A DNA stretch of 64,000 bases from VYDC01 sp963667515 (GTDB taxonomy: Bacteria; Chloroflexota; Dehalococcoidia; UBA2979). The stretch covers positions 310,001 to 374,000 of the forward strand of contig CAXXXY010000011.1 in assembly GCA_963667515.2 (NCBI GenBank). Reading direction: 5' to 3'. A program made the translations under genes and the position numbers. The notes under the pieces are model-generated. The model was not told where the DNA came from. It ran no database searches and saw only the letters and a program-made list of their open reading frames with translations. Shown here piece after piece: positions 54,672 through 63,437 of this stretch. How positions within the stretch are numbered: position 1 is the first letter of the stretch; each line of letters starts with the position of its first letter.

Positions 54672-55107
54672 ATGGCGGGAGCGGGGGGGGGGCTGGTGGC
54701 AGGCGCTCGCCCGTCTGCTGCGGCGCCGAGGCGAACCGGCGGCGCCGCCTCCGGATCGCCCGCTGGGCGCGCTGCTCCACGACGACGTCGCGTGGAGCGG
54801 CTGGCTGCTCGCGTCGGGCGAGGTGGTGGCGCGCGGCCCGCACTGCCCCGTAGACGGCGATGCGCTCCGCTTCGGCGGCGCGGGTCCGCTCCCCGCGCGC
54901 GGCGGCGTCCCCGATGACGACGACCTGCTTCGGCCCCAGAGCGGCGGGCAGCTGCGCTGCTCGAGCTGCGGCGTCGCCTACCACCTGGGCGCGACGCTGT
55001 GGCAGGGGCGCCGGCTCGGCGACTCGCGGGCCGCCGCGCGCCGCGCCTTCGAGCGTGGTCCCGCCGCACGCGAGCGCGCCGCCTCGTCGCGGCGCCGGGC
55101 TGCCTAG
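54672..55107 (+). pseudogene. Zinc-ribbon protein with a G10 run after the start (possibly phase-variable)
   Basis: ATG 54672 opens MAGAGGG and then meets ten consecutive G bases at 54683-54692. The recognisable protein (WWQALARLLRR, then HCPVDGDALRFGG and LRCSSCGVAYHLGATLWQGRRLG) is in the next frame. With nine Gs the ATG would be in frame and give a 145-codon ORF. The two CxxD/CxxC elements suggest a zinc ribbon of the kind used in RNA polymerase or prepilin-type helpers; no family assigned. The run may be a contingency tract or a sequencing miscount. Confidence 0.6.
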
Positions 55108-55219
55108 CGCTCCCCGCCCGTCCAGCAGTCGCGGTGGGCGGCGCCCCGCTGCTCGCCGATGATCGAATGTCGCACGCACCGGCCCGCGGATCGCCAGCGG
55201 GCCGCCCGAAGGAGCCGCC

Positions 55220-56020
55220 GTGGTGCTGCGCCCCCCGCGAGAGCTGCCGCCTCTGCCTGTGCCGCGCGCCCGCGCCATGCTGGTGCTGTGGAACCCGGAC
55301 GCTACCGTCTCGGAGCTCTCCGCCGTGGTGGAGGGCGACCCGGCGCTGACGGCCGCCGTGCTGCGCGCGGCCAACGCCGCCGCCTCCTCGCCCCGCGAGC
55401 GCGTGATCACCGCGCAGGAGGCGGTGGTGCGCATCGGCTTCCAGTCCGTGCACCAGCTGCTGGCGGGCGCCGTCCTCGCCTCTCAGTTCGTGAAGCTCGA
55501 GGACTCGTGGCTACGCACGGGGGAGCTCTGGCGTCACCTGATCGCGGTGGGGCTGCTGGCGGAGGCCGGCGCGAGCAGCGCGGCGGAGCGGCGCATCGCC
55601 TTCACCGCGGGGCTGCTCCACGACATCGGGCGGCTGGCGCTCGCCGCGCAGAGCCCGCTGCGCTACCGCCAGGTCGTGGCGCGGGTGATGGAGGGCAGCG
55701 ATCCGCTGGAGGCGGAGCGCTCGGTGCTCGGCCTGACGCACACCTCGTGGGGGGAGCGCATCTGCGGCTCGTGGGGGCTCCCGGAGCCGATCGCCGAGGT
55801 CGCCGCGCACCACCACGATGCGACGGACGGCCTGCCCGCGCTGGTGCGCCGCGCGCGTGAGGCGGCGGAGCGCGTCGGCGTCGGCGACGGCCTCTCCGAT
55901 CCGCCGGCCGGCGAGCAGGATGGCGGCGCGGAGCCCGACGCGCTGATCGGCGCCGTCGGCGGGCGCGAGGCGCTCGACGCGCGTGTGGAGTGGTACCGCC
56001 TCGCGTTCGCGCCGCGCTAG
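55220..56020 (+). CDS. HDOD-domain signalling protein
   Basis: A 266-residue protein consisting mainly of an HDOD domain (HD-related output domain): ELPPLPVPRARAMLVLWNPDATVSELSAVVEGDPALTAAVLRAANAA, VRIGFQSVHQLLAGAVLAS, AFTAGLLHDIGRLALA and SWGLPEPIAEVAAHHHDA. HDOD proteins usually lack phosphodiesterase activity and take part in stress or nucleotide-signalling regulation. Starts at GTG 55220. It is convergent with, and overlaps by 4 bases, the split EAL-domain gene. Confidence 0.9.
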   Translation: MVLRPPRELPPLPVPRARAMLVLWNPDATVSELSAVVEGDPALTAAVLRAANAAASSPRERVITAQEAVVRIGFQSVHQLLAGAVLASQFVKLEDSWLRTGELWRHLIAVGLLAEAGASSAAERRIAFTAGLLHDIGRLALAAQSPLRYRQVVARVMEGSDPLEAERSVLGLTHTSWGERICGSWGLPEPIAEVAAHHHDATDGLPALVRRAREAAERVGVGDGLSDPPAGEQDGGAEPDALIGAVGGREALDARVEWYRLAFAPR

Positions 56021-56709
56021 GCGGCGCCCTGGCGCGCCGACGGGCCCGTGAGGGGGGCGCTGGCGGCGAGCAGCGCGCGGAACTCGCTCGCCGGCACGGG
56101 CCGTGAGAACAGAAAGCCCTGCAGCACGTCGCACTCGAGGAGGCGCAGCGCGGCGAGCTGCGCCGGAGTCTCCACGCCCTCCGCCACGACGGTGAGCCCC
56201 AGCGAGTGCCCGAGCGCGACCACGCTGGCGACGATCGCGTGCTGGTCGTCGTCGCTGTCCATGCGGGCGACGAAGGAGCGATCGATCTTGAGCGAGGAGA
56301 CGGGGAACTCCGTGAGGCGACTGAGCGAGGAGTGGCCGGCCCCGAAGTCGTCGATCGCGGTCTGGATGCCGACGCCGCGCAGCCGGTAGACGACCTCCTG
56401 CGCGCGCTCCATGTTCTCGATCGCCATGCTCTCGGTGATCTCGATGTCGAGGTGGCGCGGTCGCAACCCGCTCTCGCCGAGGACGGCGCGCACCGAGTCG
56501 ACGAGGTCGGGCTCGAGGAACTGGCGCGCCGAGAGGTTCACGGAGATGCGCAGCGGCGCGAAGCCCGCGTCGATCCACGCGCGCGCTTCGTGGCAGGCGA
56601 ACCGGAGCACGCGCAGCCCGACCGGCACGATCAGCCCGCTGGACTCCAGCGCGCCGATGAAGTGATCGGTGTACCGCTCCTGGTTTCTTGGACACATCGC
56701 TGGCGGTAA

Positions 56710-57609
56710 TCATGCGGCCGCCACGGTGCGCGGCGAGAGCGCCTCGCGGACGGCGGCTGGGGTGCGGTGGCCGTGCCGTTCGACGAGCCAGTGCTGGTTG
56801 TAGCGCTGCTTGAAGGCGAGCAGCGCCTGGCGTAGCTCCTCCACCGTCTCGAAGTGCTCCACCCACAGCAGCTGCTCCTTCAGCGTGCGGATGAAGCGTT
56901 CCGCGCAGCCGTTGCCCTCGGGCGCGGCTACGAAGGACGGGCTGGAGCGGATGCCGAGGAAGCGCAGCTCCTCCTGAAAGTGGTCGCTCAGGTACTGGCT
57001 GCCGTGGTCGTGGCGGAGAGCGAGTCCCCGCGCGAGGTCCGCCTCGTAGCCGTCGAAGTGCTCCCGGAGCCCCTGCCGCAGCGGCTCCAGCGCCTCGAAG
57101 CGCGTGCCCGGTCGCGCCGCGTGGATGCCGATGCACTCCTGCGTGCAGTGATCGACGGCGATGAAGACGGTGGCGTTCCCCTCGCGGGTGGTGAGGCAGG
57201 AGGTCGCGTCGGTCCCCCACATCTCGTCAGGCCGCTCGGTGGTGATCGTCCCGTCGTGCACCCGCGGTCCGCGCCGACGCCCGACGCGGGTCGGGGCGAG
57301 CAGTCCCGCCTCCCGCATCAGCCGCAGCACCCGGCCCTTCGAGGTGCGCACACCGGCCAGCCGCAGCCGCGCCCACACCTTGCGGTAGCCCTCGCCCGTG
57401 AACGGGGAGGCGGCGAGCACAGCTCGGACCTGCTCCGTGAGAGCCTCGTCCGTCCACGCCTGCCTCGGCCCGCGCTTCGCTGCTGGCCGCAGAGGCCGTC
57501 GCGCCCGTGCCCGCCGCTCGTAGACGGTCGAGCGCGGGACCTCCCACAGCTGGCAGATGCGCGTCGTGCCGTACGGCCGTCCCGTGGAGGGCGAGGTGGT
57601 TCGACTCAT
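56710..57609 (-). CDS. IS-A transposase OrfB (copy 4)
   Basis: Intact DDE transposase with all catalytic motifs. One change at the C-terminus (RTVAAA instead of RTGAAA). Confidence 0.92.
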   Translation of the reverse strand: MSRTTSPSTGRPYGTTRICQLWEVPRSTVYERRARARRPLRPAAKRGPRQAWTDEALTEQVRAVLAASPFTGEGYRKVWARLRLAGVRTSKGRVLRLMREAGLLAPTRVGRRRGPRVHDGTITTERPDEMWGTDATSCLTTREGNATVFIAVDHCTQECIGIHAARPGTRFEALEPLRQGLREHFDGYEADLARGLALRHDHGSQYLSDHFQEELRFLGIRSSPSFVAAPEGNGCAERFIRTLKEQLLWVEHFETVEELRQALLAFKQRYNQHWLVERHGHRTPAAVREALSPRTVAAA

Positions 57610-57959
57610 CACCTCGACCTCCGGCGTGCCAAAGGGAGTCCTGCCTCCAGCTGATGCGCGCGCTGGAGCAGGAGCTCGTTCGCCATCGTGATCTCGCCGA
57701 CTTTCGCCTGCAGTCGGTGGATCTCCTCGTCACGCTCGTCGGCAGGCCGGCTCGTGAGCGAGGCCCGGCCGGCGGCGAGTAAGCGCTCGCGCCACTGCGA
57801 CAGCGTCGCTGCGGTCACCCCCAGCTCGCGCGAGAGCGCGTCCAACTCCTCGCCGCGCAGCAGCCTCAGCACCGCCTCGCTCTTCCGTCGCGAGGAGAAG
57901 CGACCGCGTTCCGTTCGCGACGCACTACGCCCGTTCAATCCCTGTGCGGAGCTGGTCAT
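57609..57959 (-). CDS. IS-A transposase OrfA (copy 4)
   Basis: Intact 116-residue OrfA; RTERGRF as in copies 2 and 3, but ERLLAAGR as in copy 1. Confidence 0.9.
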   Translation of the reverse strand: MTSSAQGLNGRSASRTERGRFSSRRKSEAVLRLLRGEELDALSRELGVTAATLSQWRERLLAAGRASLTSRPADERDEEIHRLQAKVGEITMANELLLQRAHQLEAGLPLARRRSR

Positions 57960-58367
57960 GGACACCTCCTCTGCCGGGGCAGCCTGCCCCAATCAGGTGT
58001 CCAAGAAAACCGTGGACCGGGAGATCGGGCCCGATCACGCCGCGCTGCGGGTGCTCCCAGCGCAGCAGCGCCTCCGCGCCGATGATCGCGCCGTCCTCCA
58101 TCCGCACCTGCGGCTGGTAGTAGACGACGAACTCATCGTGATCCAGCGCGCGCACGAGCTCCGAGATGCCCGCGGGGTCCGTCATTCCGCCCGGCTCGGG
58201 CGTCGCCTCGGGCGTCGCGGCTGTCGCGTCCAGGGCGCACCTCCGGCGATCACGGCCCGCCCGGCGGCGTGCGGCGCTCCCCTCAATGGTCGGCGCGCGG
58301 CCGCCCCTTCCTCACGGCGCCGCGCGCTACGCTGCCGGCGCACGCGGACGCGGGACGGGAGCGGCCG

Positions 58368-59330
58368 ATGACGGCGGAGCGCGTGGCGCTCGTGACGGGC
58401 GCCGGGGGCTTCGTCGGCGGCCACCTGGTGGCGCGGCTGGCCGCTGAGGGCTGGCGCGTGGTCGCCGCGCATCACCGGCCGCCGGCGGCGCGCGATCCGA
58501 GCGACGCCGAGGCGCCGCGCACTCTCGATCGCGTGCTCGACGTGCGCGACGCGACGGCCGTCGAGGCGCTGATCGGCGAGCTGCGGCCGGCCGTGTGCTT
58601 CCACCTCGCGGCGCGCGTCTCCGTCCCCCGCTCGATGGCCGAGCCCGCCGCCGACGCCGCCGTGAACCTGCTGGGCGCGATCCATGTCGCGCGCGCCTGC
58701 GTGGCCGCCGGGGTGCCGCGGCTGGTCCACTTCTCCAGCGGCGGCGCGGTCTACGGCGAGCCGCAGCGCTCGCCCGTGGAGGAGCGGCACCCGCTGCGGC
58801 CACGCTCCGTCTACGGCGCCTCGAAGGCGGCGTCGGAGCTCTACCTGCGCGTGCTCACCCCTGGCAGCGGCACTCCCGGCAGCGGGACTACCGTTGCCGT
58901 GCTGCGGACGAGCAACGTCTACGGCCCGGCGCGGGACGCGACGCGCGAGCACGGCGTGGTCGGCATCTTCGCGGGACGGATGCTGCGCGGCGAGCCGGTG
59001 ACGATCTTCGGCGACGGCGACGAGGAGCGGGACTACGTCTACGTCGACGACGTGGTCGAGGCCGCGCTCGCGGCGGCGGCGGGGGAGCCCGCGACCTGCA
59101 ACGTCGCCTCGGGCGTCGGCACCACCACGCGTCGCCTCTTTCAGCTCGTCGTCGCCGAGACGGCCTACGCGCTGCCGCCGCGCTGGGAGCCGGCGCGGCC
59201 CGGCGAGCTCCACGGCGTGACGCTCTCGCCGGCGCTGGCGGCGGAGCGCTGGGGCTGGCGGCCGCGCGTCGCGCTGGAGGAGGGGGTGCGGCGCGTCGTG
59301 GCGTCGATCGCGGGGCGCGGGCGCGCGTAG
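58368..59330 (+). CDS. NAD-dependent epimerase/dehydratase (extended SDR)
   Basis: A 320-residue extended short-chain dehydrogenase. The NAD-binding motif is GAGGFVGGHLVARLAAEG, followed by VCFHLAARVSVPRSM, LVHFSSGGAVYGEPQ, the catalytic pair in VYGASKAASE (Tyr and Lys), TSNVYGPARDA and IFGDGDEERDYVYVDDVVEA. Close in pattern to UDP-glucose 4-epimerase-like sugar nucleotide enzymes. ATG 58368 is preceded by GGAG; an in-frame upstream extension is low-complexity. A short PGSGTPGSGT repeat lies in an exposed loop. Substrate unknown. Confidence 0.92.
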   Translation: MTAERVALVTGAGGFVGGHLVARLAAEGWRVVAAHHRPPAARDPSDAEAPRTLDRVLDVRDATAVEALIGELRPAVCFHLAARVSVPRSMAEPAADAAVNLLGAIHVARACVAAGVPRLVHFSSGGAVYGEPQRSPVEERHPLRPRSVYGASKAASELYLRVLTPGSGTPGSGTTVAVLRTSNVYGPARDATREHGVVGIFAGRMLRGEPVTIFGDGDEERDYVYVDDVVEAALAAAAGEPATCNVASGVGTTTRRLFQLVVAETAYALPPRWEPARPGELHGVTLSPALAAERWGWRPRVALEEGVRRVVASIAGRGRA

Positions 59331-59444
59331 CGTCGCGATCGCGGGCGGAGCCGGCGTGGCGCGGCGATCGCGGGGTGGGGGCGAGGCGCTGCTATCCTCG
59401 CTCCCGTCGCCCCGCGAGGAGCGACCGAAGGGGATGGGGGAGGC

Positions 59445-60995
59445 GTGCCGAGAGCGCTGGTCGTGGGCGTCGAGTCGGCGCCGACCAACTTCGACATGGA
59501 GCAGCCCGCCGCCTTCGGCGACAGCGTGGGCTCCGACCTCTCGGCGTCCTTCTACGAGCAGCTGACGGGGCCGCGCCCGGTGGCTCGCGACGACGGCGTG
59601 CGCGGCGTCGACTGGCACCGGCTGGAGCCGCTGCTGGCCGAGGCGTGGTGGTTCTCAGGCGACCAGCGCACGTGCAGCTTCCGGCTGCGCGCGGGCGTGC
59701 TCTCCGCTGACGGCAACGAGCTGACCGCCGAGGACGTGCGCTGGAGCTGGGAGCGCTCCTTCGGCATGCGCGACGTGGGGAAGTGGGTCGCGCGCATCTC
59801 CTCCGTGCAGGAGGCGACGGACGTCGAGGTCGTCGACCGCTACACGGTGGCGTTCCACCTGCGCGCGCCGAACCCGGCGCTGCCGCGGACGATGGCGCAG
59901 GGCACCCCCAACGTCTACGACGCGACCGTGGTGCGGCCGCAGCAGAGGGAGGACGACCCGTGGGCGGCGGCGTTCCTCGGCGGGCGGCCATCGGGCTTCG
60001 GGCCGTACCGGCTCGCCGCCGCGGGCGGCTCCGCGGGTGGCGACGAGGCCGTCACGGAGATCGAGGCGAACGCGCGCTACCACGGCGGCCCGCCCCCGAT
60101 CGGCGAGGTCGCGGCGCGCCGCTACGCCGACGCCGCCGACGCCACGGAGGCGCTGCTCGCCCACGAGGTCGACCTCGTGGGGGGCGTGCCGTGGGAGATG
60201 CTGCCGCGCGTGCGCGCCGACGGACGGCTGCGCATCACCCCGGCCGCCTCCACCGCGGGCGTCTTCCTGCACCTCGATCCCGGCGCCGAGCCGCTGGACG
60301 ACCCGCTGGTGCGGCAGGCGATCGCGCACGCGACGCCGTACGAGGCGGTGCTCGCCTCGGCGTACACGGGCAGCGTCGAGCGCTGGCACAGCTGGGCGAA
60401 GCCCGAGAGCCCCGGCTACGACGCCGCCTCGTGGCCGTACCACGAGGACATGGCGCGGGCCCGCGAGCTGCTGGCCGCCTCGAAGGGGGCGGGCGGCTTC
60501 CGCACGACGATCCTCGCCTTCCCCGGCGAGGGGCTGGGCGTGGTCGCGGAGCTGCTCGCGGAGCGGCTGGCGCGCCTCGGCATCGACGCCGAGGTGCAGC
60601 ACGAGCCGCGCGGCGGCGACCGCCAGGGCCGCGTGCGCACGGATGGCAACCTGGCGCCGATCATGGTGCGCGCCTCGACCGACGGCCGCGGGCAGCGGGT
60701 GGCTGAGCCGCTCTACGCGTACTTCCACGACTGGGGGCCGGGCCGCATGCGACTCTTCCCCTTCCGCTACGAGAACGAGGAGTTCTACGAGGCGCTGCGC
60801 GCGATCCCCGACGCAGGGCACGGCGCCGCCTGGGAGGCCGCTGTGCGCCACGTGCAGCGGCTGCACAACGCCGACGCGGTGATGATCCCGCTCTGCGGCC
60901 AGCGCTACTACGCCGCGCACGTCCGCGAGCTGGAGGGCTACGTCTGGTTGCCGGACAACCGGCTGCCCTTCGCGCGGATGCGCTGGCAGGAGTAG
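59445..60995 (+). CDS. Peptide/nickel-binding-type (SBP_bac_5) protein without signal peptide, second copy
   Basis: A 516-residue protein starting GTG 59445 (MPRALVVGVESAPTNFDMEQ). It shares the pattern of the protein at 21011-22570: GNELTAEDVRWSWERSFGMRDVGKWVARI, DDPWAAAFLGGRPSGFGPYRLA, RQAIAHATPYEAVLASAYTG. It begins directly with the mature-type beta strand, with no signal peptide or lipobox, and has no transporter genes next to it. It may bind a ligand in the cytosol or be wrongly classed by fold. The 3' end is 62 bp from IS-B copy 3. Confidence 0.82.
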   Translation: MPRALVVGVESAPTNFDMEQPAAFGDSVGSDLSASFYEQLTGPRPVARDDGVRGVDWHRLEPLLAEAWWFSGDQRTCSFRLRAGVLSADGNELTAEDVRWSWERSFGMRDVGKWVARISSVQEATDVEVVDRYTVAFHLRAPNPALPRTMAQGTPNVYDATVVRPQQREDDPWAAAFLGGRPSGFGPYRLAAAGGSAGGDEAVTEIEANARYHGGPPPIGEVAARRYADAADATEALLAHEVDLVGGVPWEMLPRVRADGRLRITPAASTAGVFLHLDPGAEPLDDPLVRQAIAHATPYEAVLASAYTGSVERWHSWAKPESPGYDAASWPYHEDMARARELLAASKGAGGFRTTILAFPGEGLGVVAELLAERLARLGIDAEVQHEPRGGDRQGRVRTDGNLAPIMVRASTDGRGQRVAEPLYAYFHDWGPGRMRLFPFRYENEEFYEALRAIPDAGHGAAWEAAVRHVQRLHNADAVMIPLCGQRYYAAHVRELEGYVWLPDNRLPFARMRWQE

Positions 60996-61057
60996 CCCGC
61001 GGGAGGGCCGCTGGCGGGAGCTGTGCGCAGGCCTCGGCGCGGGTCTGCCCGCCTAGG

Positions 61058-62107
61058 TGTACTACCCAGGAAGGTTGTTCACAGGCGGGAGGCGGGGACG
61101 GCCCCGCCGACGCCGCCGTGCGGTCGGCGGTGATTGTAGCGGTAGAGCCAGCGTGGGAGCTGGCGCAGCCGCTCGGCGTTGGAGCGGTAGGGGCGGGCGT
61201 AGGCCCACTCGTTCTGCAGGATCTGGATGAAACGCTCGGCTTTGCCGTTCGTCTGCGGGCGGTAGGGCCGCGTGTGCGACAGCCGCACGTCTGCGGCAGC
61301 GGCGGCGCCGTGGAAGCTGCGGGCGACGGTGTAGGCCTTCGCGTTGTCGGTCAGGACCCGGCGCACGCGCACGCCACGCCGGCGGAAGGCCGCGAGCGCC
61401 TGCTCGAGGAAGGCGGCGCAGCTCGCGCCACGCTCGTCGGGCAGGACGGAGACGTAGGCGTAACGGCTGTGGTCGTCGACGGCGACGTGTAGGTACTCCA
61501 GCCCCAGCGAACGCCGCGAATGCGGCCCGGAGCGCGTCTCGGCGAAGCCAGGCGCCATTCGCTTGCCGCCGCCCTCGGGGACGCGCCCGAGCTTCTTCAC
61601 GTCGAGATGCAGCAGGTCGCCGGGGGCGTCGTGCTCGTAGCGGACCGGCTCCCGGGTGACGCGGTGCAGGCGGTCGAGCCGGTTGAGGCCGCGGCGCCGC
61701 AGCACGGCGTAGACCGTGGAGCGGGCGACCCCGAGCGCCCACTGGATGCGATGCGGCCCGAATCCCTGCGTGCGTCGCACGGCGCAGATGCGTCGCTCCA
61801 GCTCGGGCGGCGTGCGCCGGGGATGCGCGCGCGGGGCGGAGCTGCGGTCCTCGAGCCCTGCCGCTCCCTCCGCCCGGAAGCGCCCCAGCCACTTGGCAAC
61901 GGTGTGGCGGGAGACGCGGAAGTGGCGAGCGACCTCAGCCTGGGGCCAGCCGGCGTCCACTTCCCGCACGAGCTCGAGTCGGGTCAGCGGCGTCAGCCGC
62001 GCGTTACGATGGGCCATGAGGGTGTCCTCTCCTCGCTACTGCCGTGCTGTCACACACAGCAGCGGGCGAGGCCCCTCATCCTCTCAACAACCTACGTGGG
62101 AACTACA
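61058..62107 (-). mobile_element. IS-B copy 3 (IS481 family type), complete
   Basis: 1050 bp with TGTA...TACA ends. CTAG occurs at 61053-61056 and 62109-62112; the variable end bases here are G (61057) and C (62108), the reverse of copies 1 and 2. In element orientation the upstream CTAG is part of the GGC-TAG stop of the Dabb-type gene. Confidence 0.95.
61079..62017 (-). CDS. IS-B transposase, IS481-type (copy 3)
   Basis: 312 residues, identical in protein sequence to copy 2 by eye, with LHLDVKK, VLTDNAKAY and GKAERFIQ intact. Confidence 0.95.
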   Translation of the reverse strand: MAHRNARLTPLTRLELVREVDAGWPQAEVARHFRVSRHTVAKWLGRFRAEGAAGLEDRSSAPRAHPRRTPPELERRICAVRRTQGFGPHRIQWALGVARSTVYAVLRRRGLNRLDRLHRVTREPVRYEHDAPGDLLHLDVKKLGRVPEGGGKRMAPGFAETRSGPHSRRSLGLEYLHVAVDDHSRYAYVSVLPDERGASCAAFLEQALAAFRRRGVRVRRVLTDNAKAYTVARSFHGAAAAADVRLSHTRPYRPQTNGKAERFIQILQNEWAYARPYRSNAERLRQLPRWLYRYNHRRPHGGVGGAVPASRL

Positions 62108-62108
62108 C

Positions 62109-62906
62109 CTAGCCCTCCTCGATCTCCATCTCCTGGCGTAGTAGCCGCGTCCACAGCGGCTGTACGTGCTGCTCCACGAAGGCCGTGTGAGCGGGGTGCG
62201 CGAGGTAGGTGCGCAGCCCCTCGACGTCGGCGAACTCGGCGAGCAGGCCGAAGCGCGGCTGGTCGCCGATGCGGCGGTAGGGCAGCGGCCCGGTGCCGCG
62301 CGGCACGAGCAGCGAGCGGTCGACGAGGCTGCGGCCGCCCGACGTCGGACGGAAGCGGCGGCCGACGGAGAGGGAGAGCGTCTCTGGGATCGCCGCCGGC
62401 AGCTCCTCCAGCGCGGCGAGCATCTCCTCGACTCGGAGCTCGGTCGTGTCCTCGCGCACGTCCCACAGCACCATGTGCAGCACGGAGCCGGGGCTGCGCA
62501 CGCTCGCGGGGCGCCACGCCGTCCCCTGCTCGTGGTGGTGATCGGAGGAGAGGAACTCCGACCAGCGCGCCGCGCAGCTTTCCCACGCGAAGCCGGGCTC
62601 GGGGTGCGTCGCCGCGGGGTCGTCGTGCGCCGGCGAGGTGACGTAGCGCCGGTACGCCTCCGCGTCCTCGAAGTCCATCGCGAAGAAGTAGTCGAACGGC
62701 TCGCCGGTGCGCTCGAAGGGGCCGCCGGCGTCGCGCGTGAACTCGCCGGAGGAGCCCGCCTTGGGCGGCGCGATGTCCAGGCGGCGCCCGAACGTCAGGC
62801 GCTTCATATCCTCGGCGTTCTCGCGCTGCATCCGGCGCATCCCCTCGGCGACGTCCGCCGGGTCCGCGTCCGGGTAGAGGTTCCAGAGCAGGATGTGGAA
62901 GAACAT
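62109..62906 (-). CDS. Two-domain Dabb (stress-responsive A/B barrel)-type protein
   Basis: A 265-residue protein of two ferredoxin-like dimeric A/B barrel modules. Module one: FHILLWNLYPDADPADVAEGMRRM, FDYFFAMDFEDAEAYRRYVTSPAHDD; module two: VLHMVLWDVREDTTELRVEEMLAALEEL, FGLLAEFADVEGLRTYLAHPAHTAFVEQHVQPLW. The pattern HPxHxxFVE is the Dabb signature. Function in this lineage is unknown. The stop GGC-TAG is the insertion point of IS-B copy 3; the frame is unaltered. Confidence 0.85.
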   Translation of the reverse strand: MFFHILLWNLYPDADPADVAEGMRRMQRENAEDMKRLTFGRRLDIAPPKAGSSGEFTRDAGGPFERTGEPFDYFFAMDFEDAEAYRRYVTSPAHDDPAATHPEPGFAWESCAARWSEFLSSDHHHEQGTAWRPASVRSPGSVLHMVLWDVREDTTELRVEEMLAALEELPAAIPETLSLSVGRRFRPTSGGRSLVDRSLLVPRGTGPLPYRRIGDQPRFGLLAEFADVEGLRTYLAHPAHTAFVEQHVQPLWTRLLRQEMEIEEG

Positions 62907-63024
62907 CGACGGCCTCCTCGGCGCGCGCTGCGATTCGGTCGCGACTCGCCCGGCGCGACGCGGCCCAGGCGCTCGCGTTCTAGCACCGCGAGCGCTCTGG
63001 TGGGGAGCGCTGGCGGGCTCGGCG

Positions 63025-63414
63025 CTAGCCGCTCGCGGCGCTCTCCGCCGCGCGGCCCGGCGGCACGAGCTCGGGCACGAGCTCTGCGGTGAGCGCGCGC
63101 CAGCCCTCGCTCCTCGCGTGCCCTTCGAGGCTCATCGTGTGCACGTCGACGCGCTCCAGCATCTCGTACGCCTCGTCGCGCAGCCCGCCGAGCCAGGCCT
63201 CGCCGAGGAAGAAGGCGTCGTACTGGCGTTGCCGCTCCGCCTCGTCGGCGAAGGCGCGCAGCCAGACGAAGCGGTCGCCCGTCGGCTCCGGCCGCTCGCC
63301 GAGGATGCGCATCCCCGCCGCCTCCATCGCCGGGATCGAGCGCGCGTGGAACCAGCGAACGAAGTCGTCGCGCCGCCCCGGCTTCGCCGTGTAAATGCGC
63401 AACTCCAGCAGCAT
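63025..63414 (-). CDS. NIPSNAP-family protein
   Basis: A 129-residue protein starting MLLELRIYTAKPGRRDDFVRWFHAR. LRIYTxKPG, FVWLRAFADEAERQRQYDAFFLGEAW and the C-terminal helix match NIPSNAP ferredoxin-like proteins. ATG 63414 is chosen since upstream residues are low-complexity. It follows the glyoxalase-type gene on the same strand. Function unknown. Confidence 0.8.
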   Translation of the reverse strand: MLLELRIYTAKPGRRDDFVRWFHARSIPAMEAAGMRILGERPEPTGDRFVWLRAFADEAERQRQYDAFFLGEAWLGGLRDEAYEMLERVDVHTMSLEGHARSEGWRALTAELVPELVPPGRAAESAASG

Positions 63415-63437
63415 CGCGTGCCCGCCGAGCCCGGCCG

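Larger units (their letters stand above)
56670..58022 (-). mobile_element. IS-A copy 4 (IS3 family type), complete
   Basis: 1353 bp, reverse orientation, flanked by the perfect 6-bp repeat GATCGG (56664-56669 and 58023-58028). It interrupts the EAL-domain gene. Confidence 0.95.
56017..58185 (-). pseudogene. EAL-domain c-di-GMP phosphodiesterase, split by IS-A copy 4
   Basis: The 5' part (58185 to 58029) encodes MTDPAGISELVRALDHDEFVVYYQPQVRMEDGAIIGAEALLRWEHP with the EAL motif; the 3' part (56669 to 56017) has ISVNLSARQFLEPDLV, LDIEITES, QTAIDDFGAGHSSLSRLTEFP, LKIDRSFVARM, VAEGVETPAQLAALRLLECDVLQGFLFSRPV. All catalytic residues are present. Excising the IS and one 6-bp repeat restores an uninterrupted frame (IGPDHFIGAL), about 270 residues, a stand-alone EAL protein. 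The insertion should abolish activity. Confidence 0.92.
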
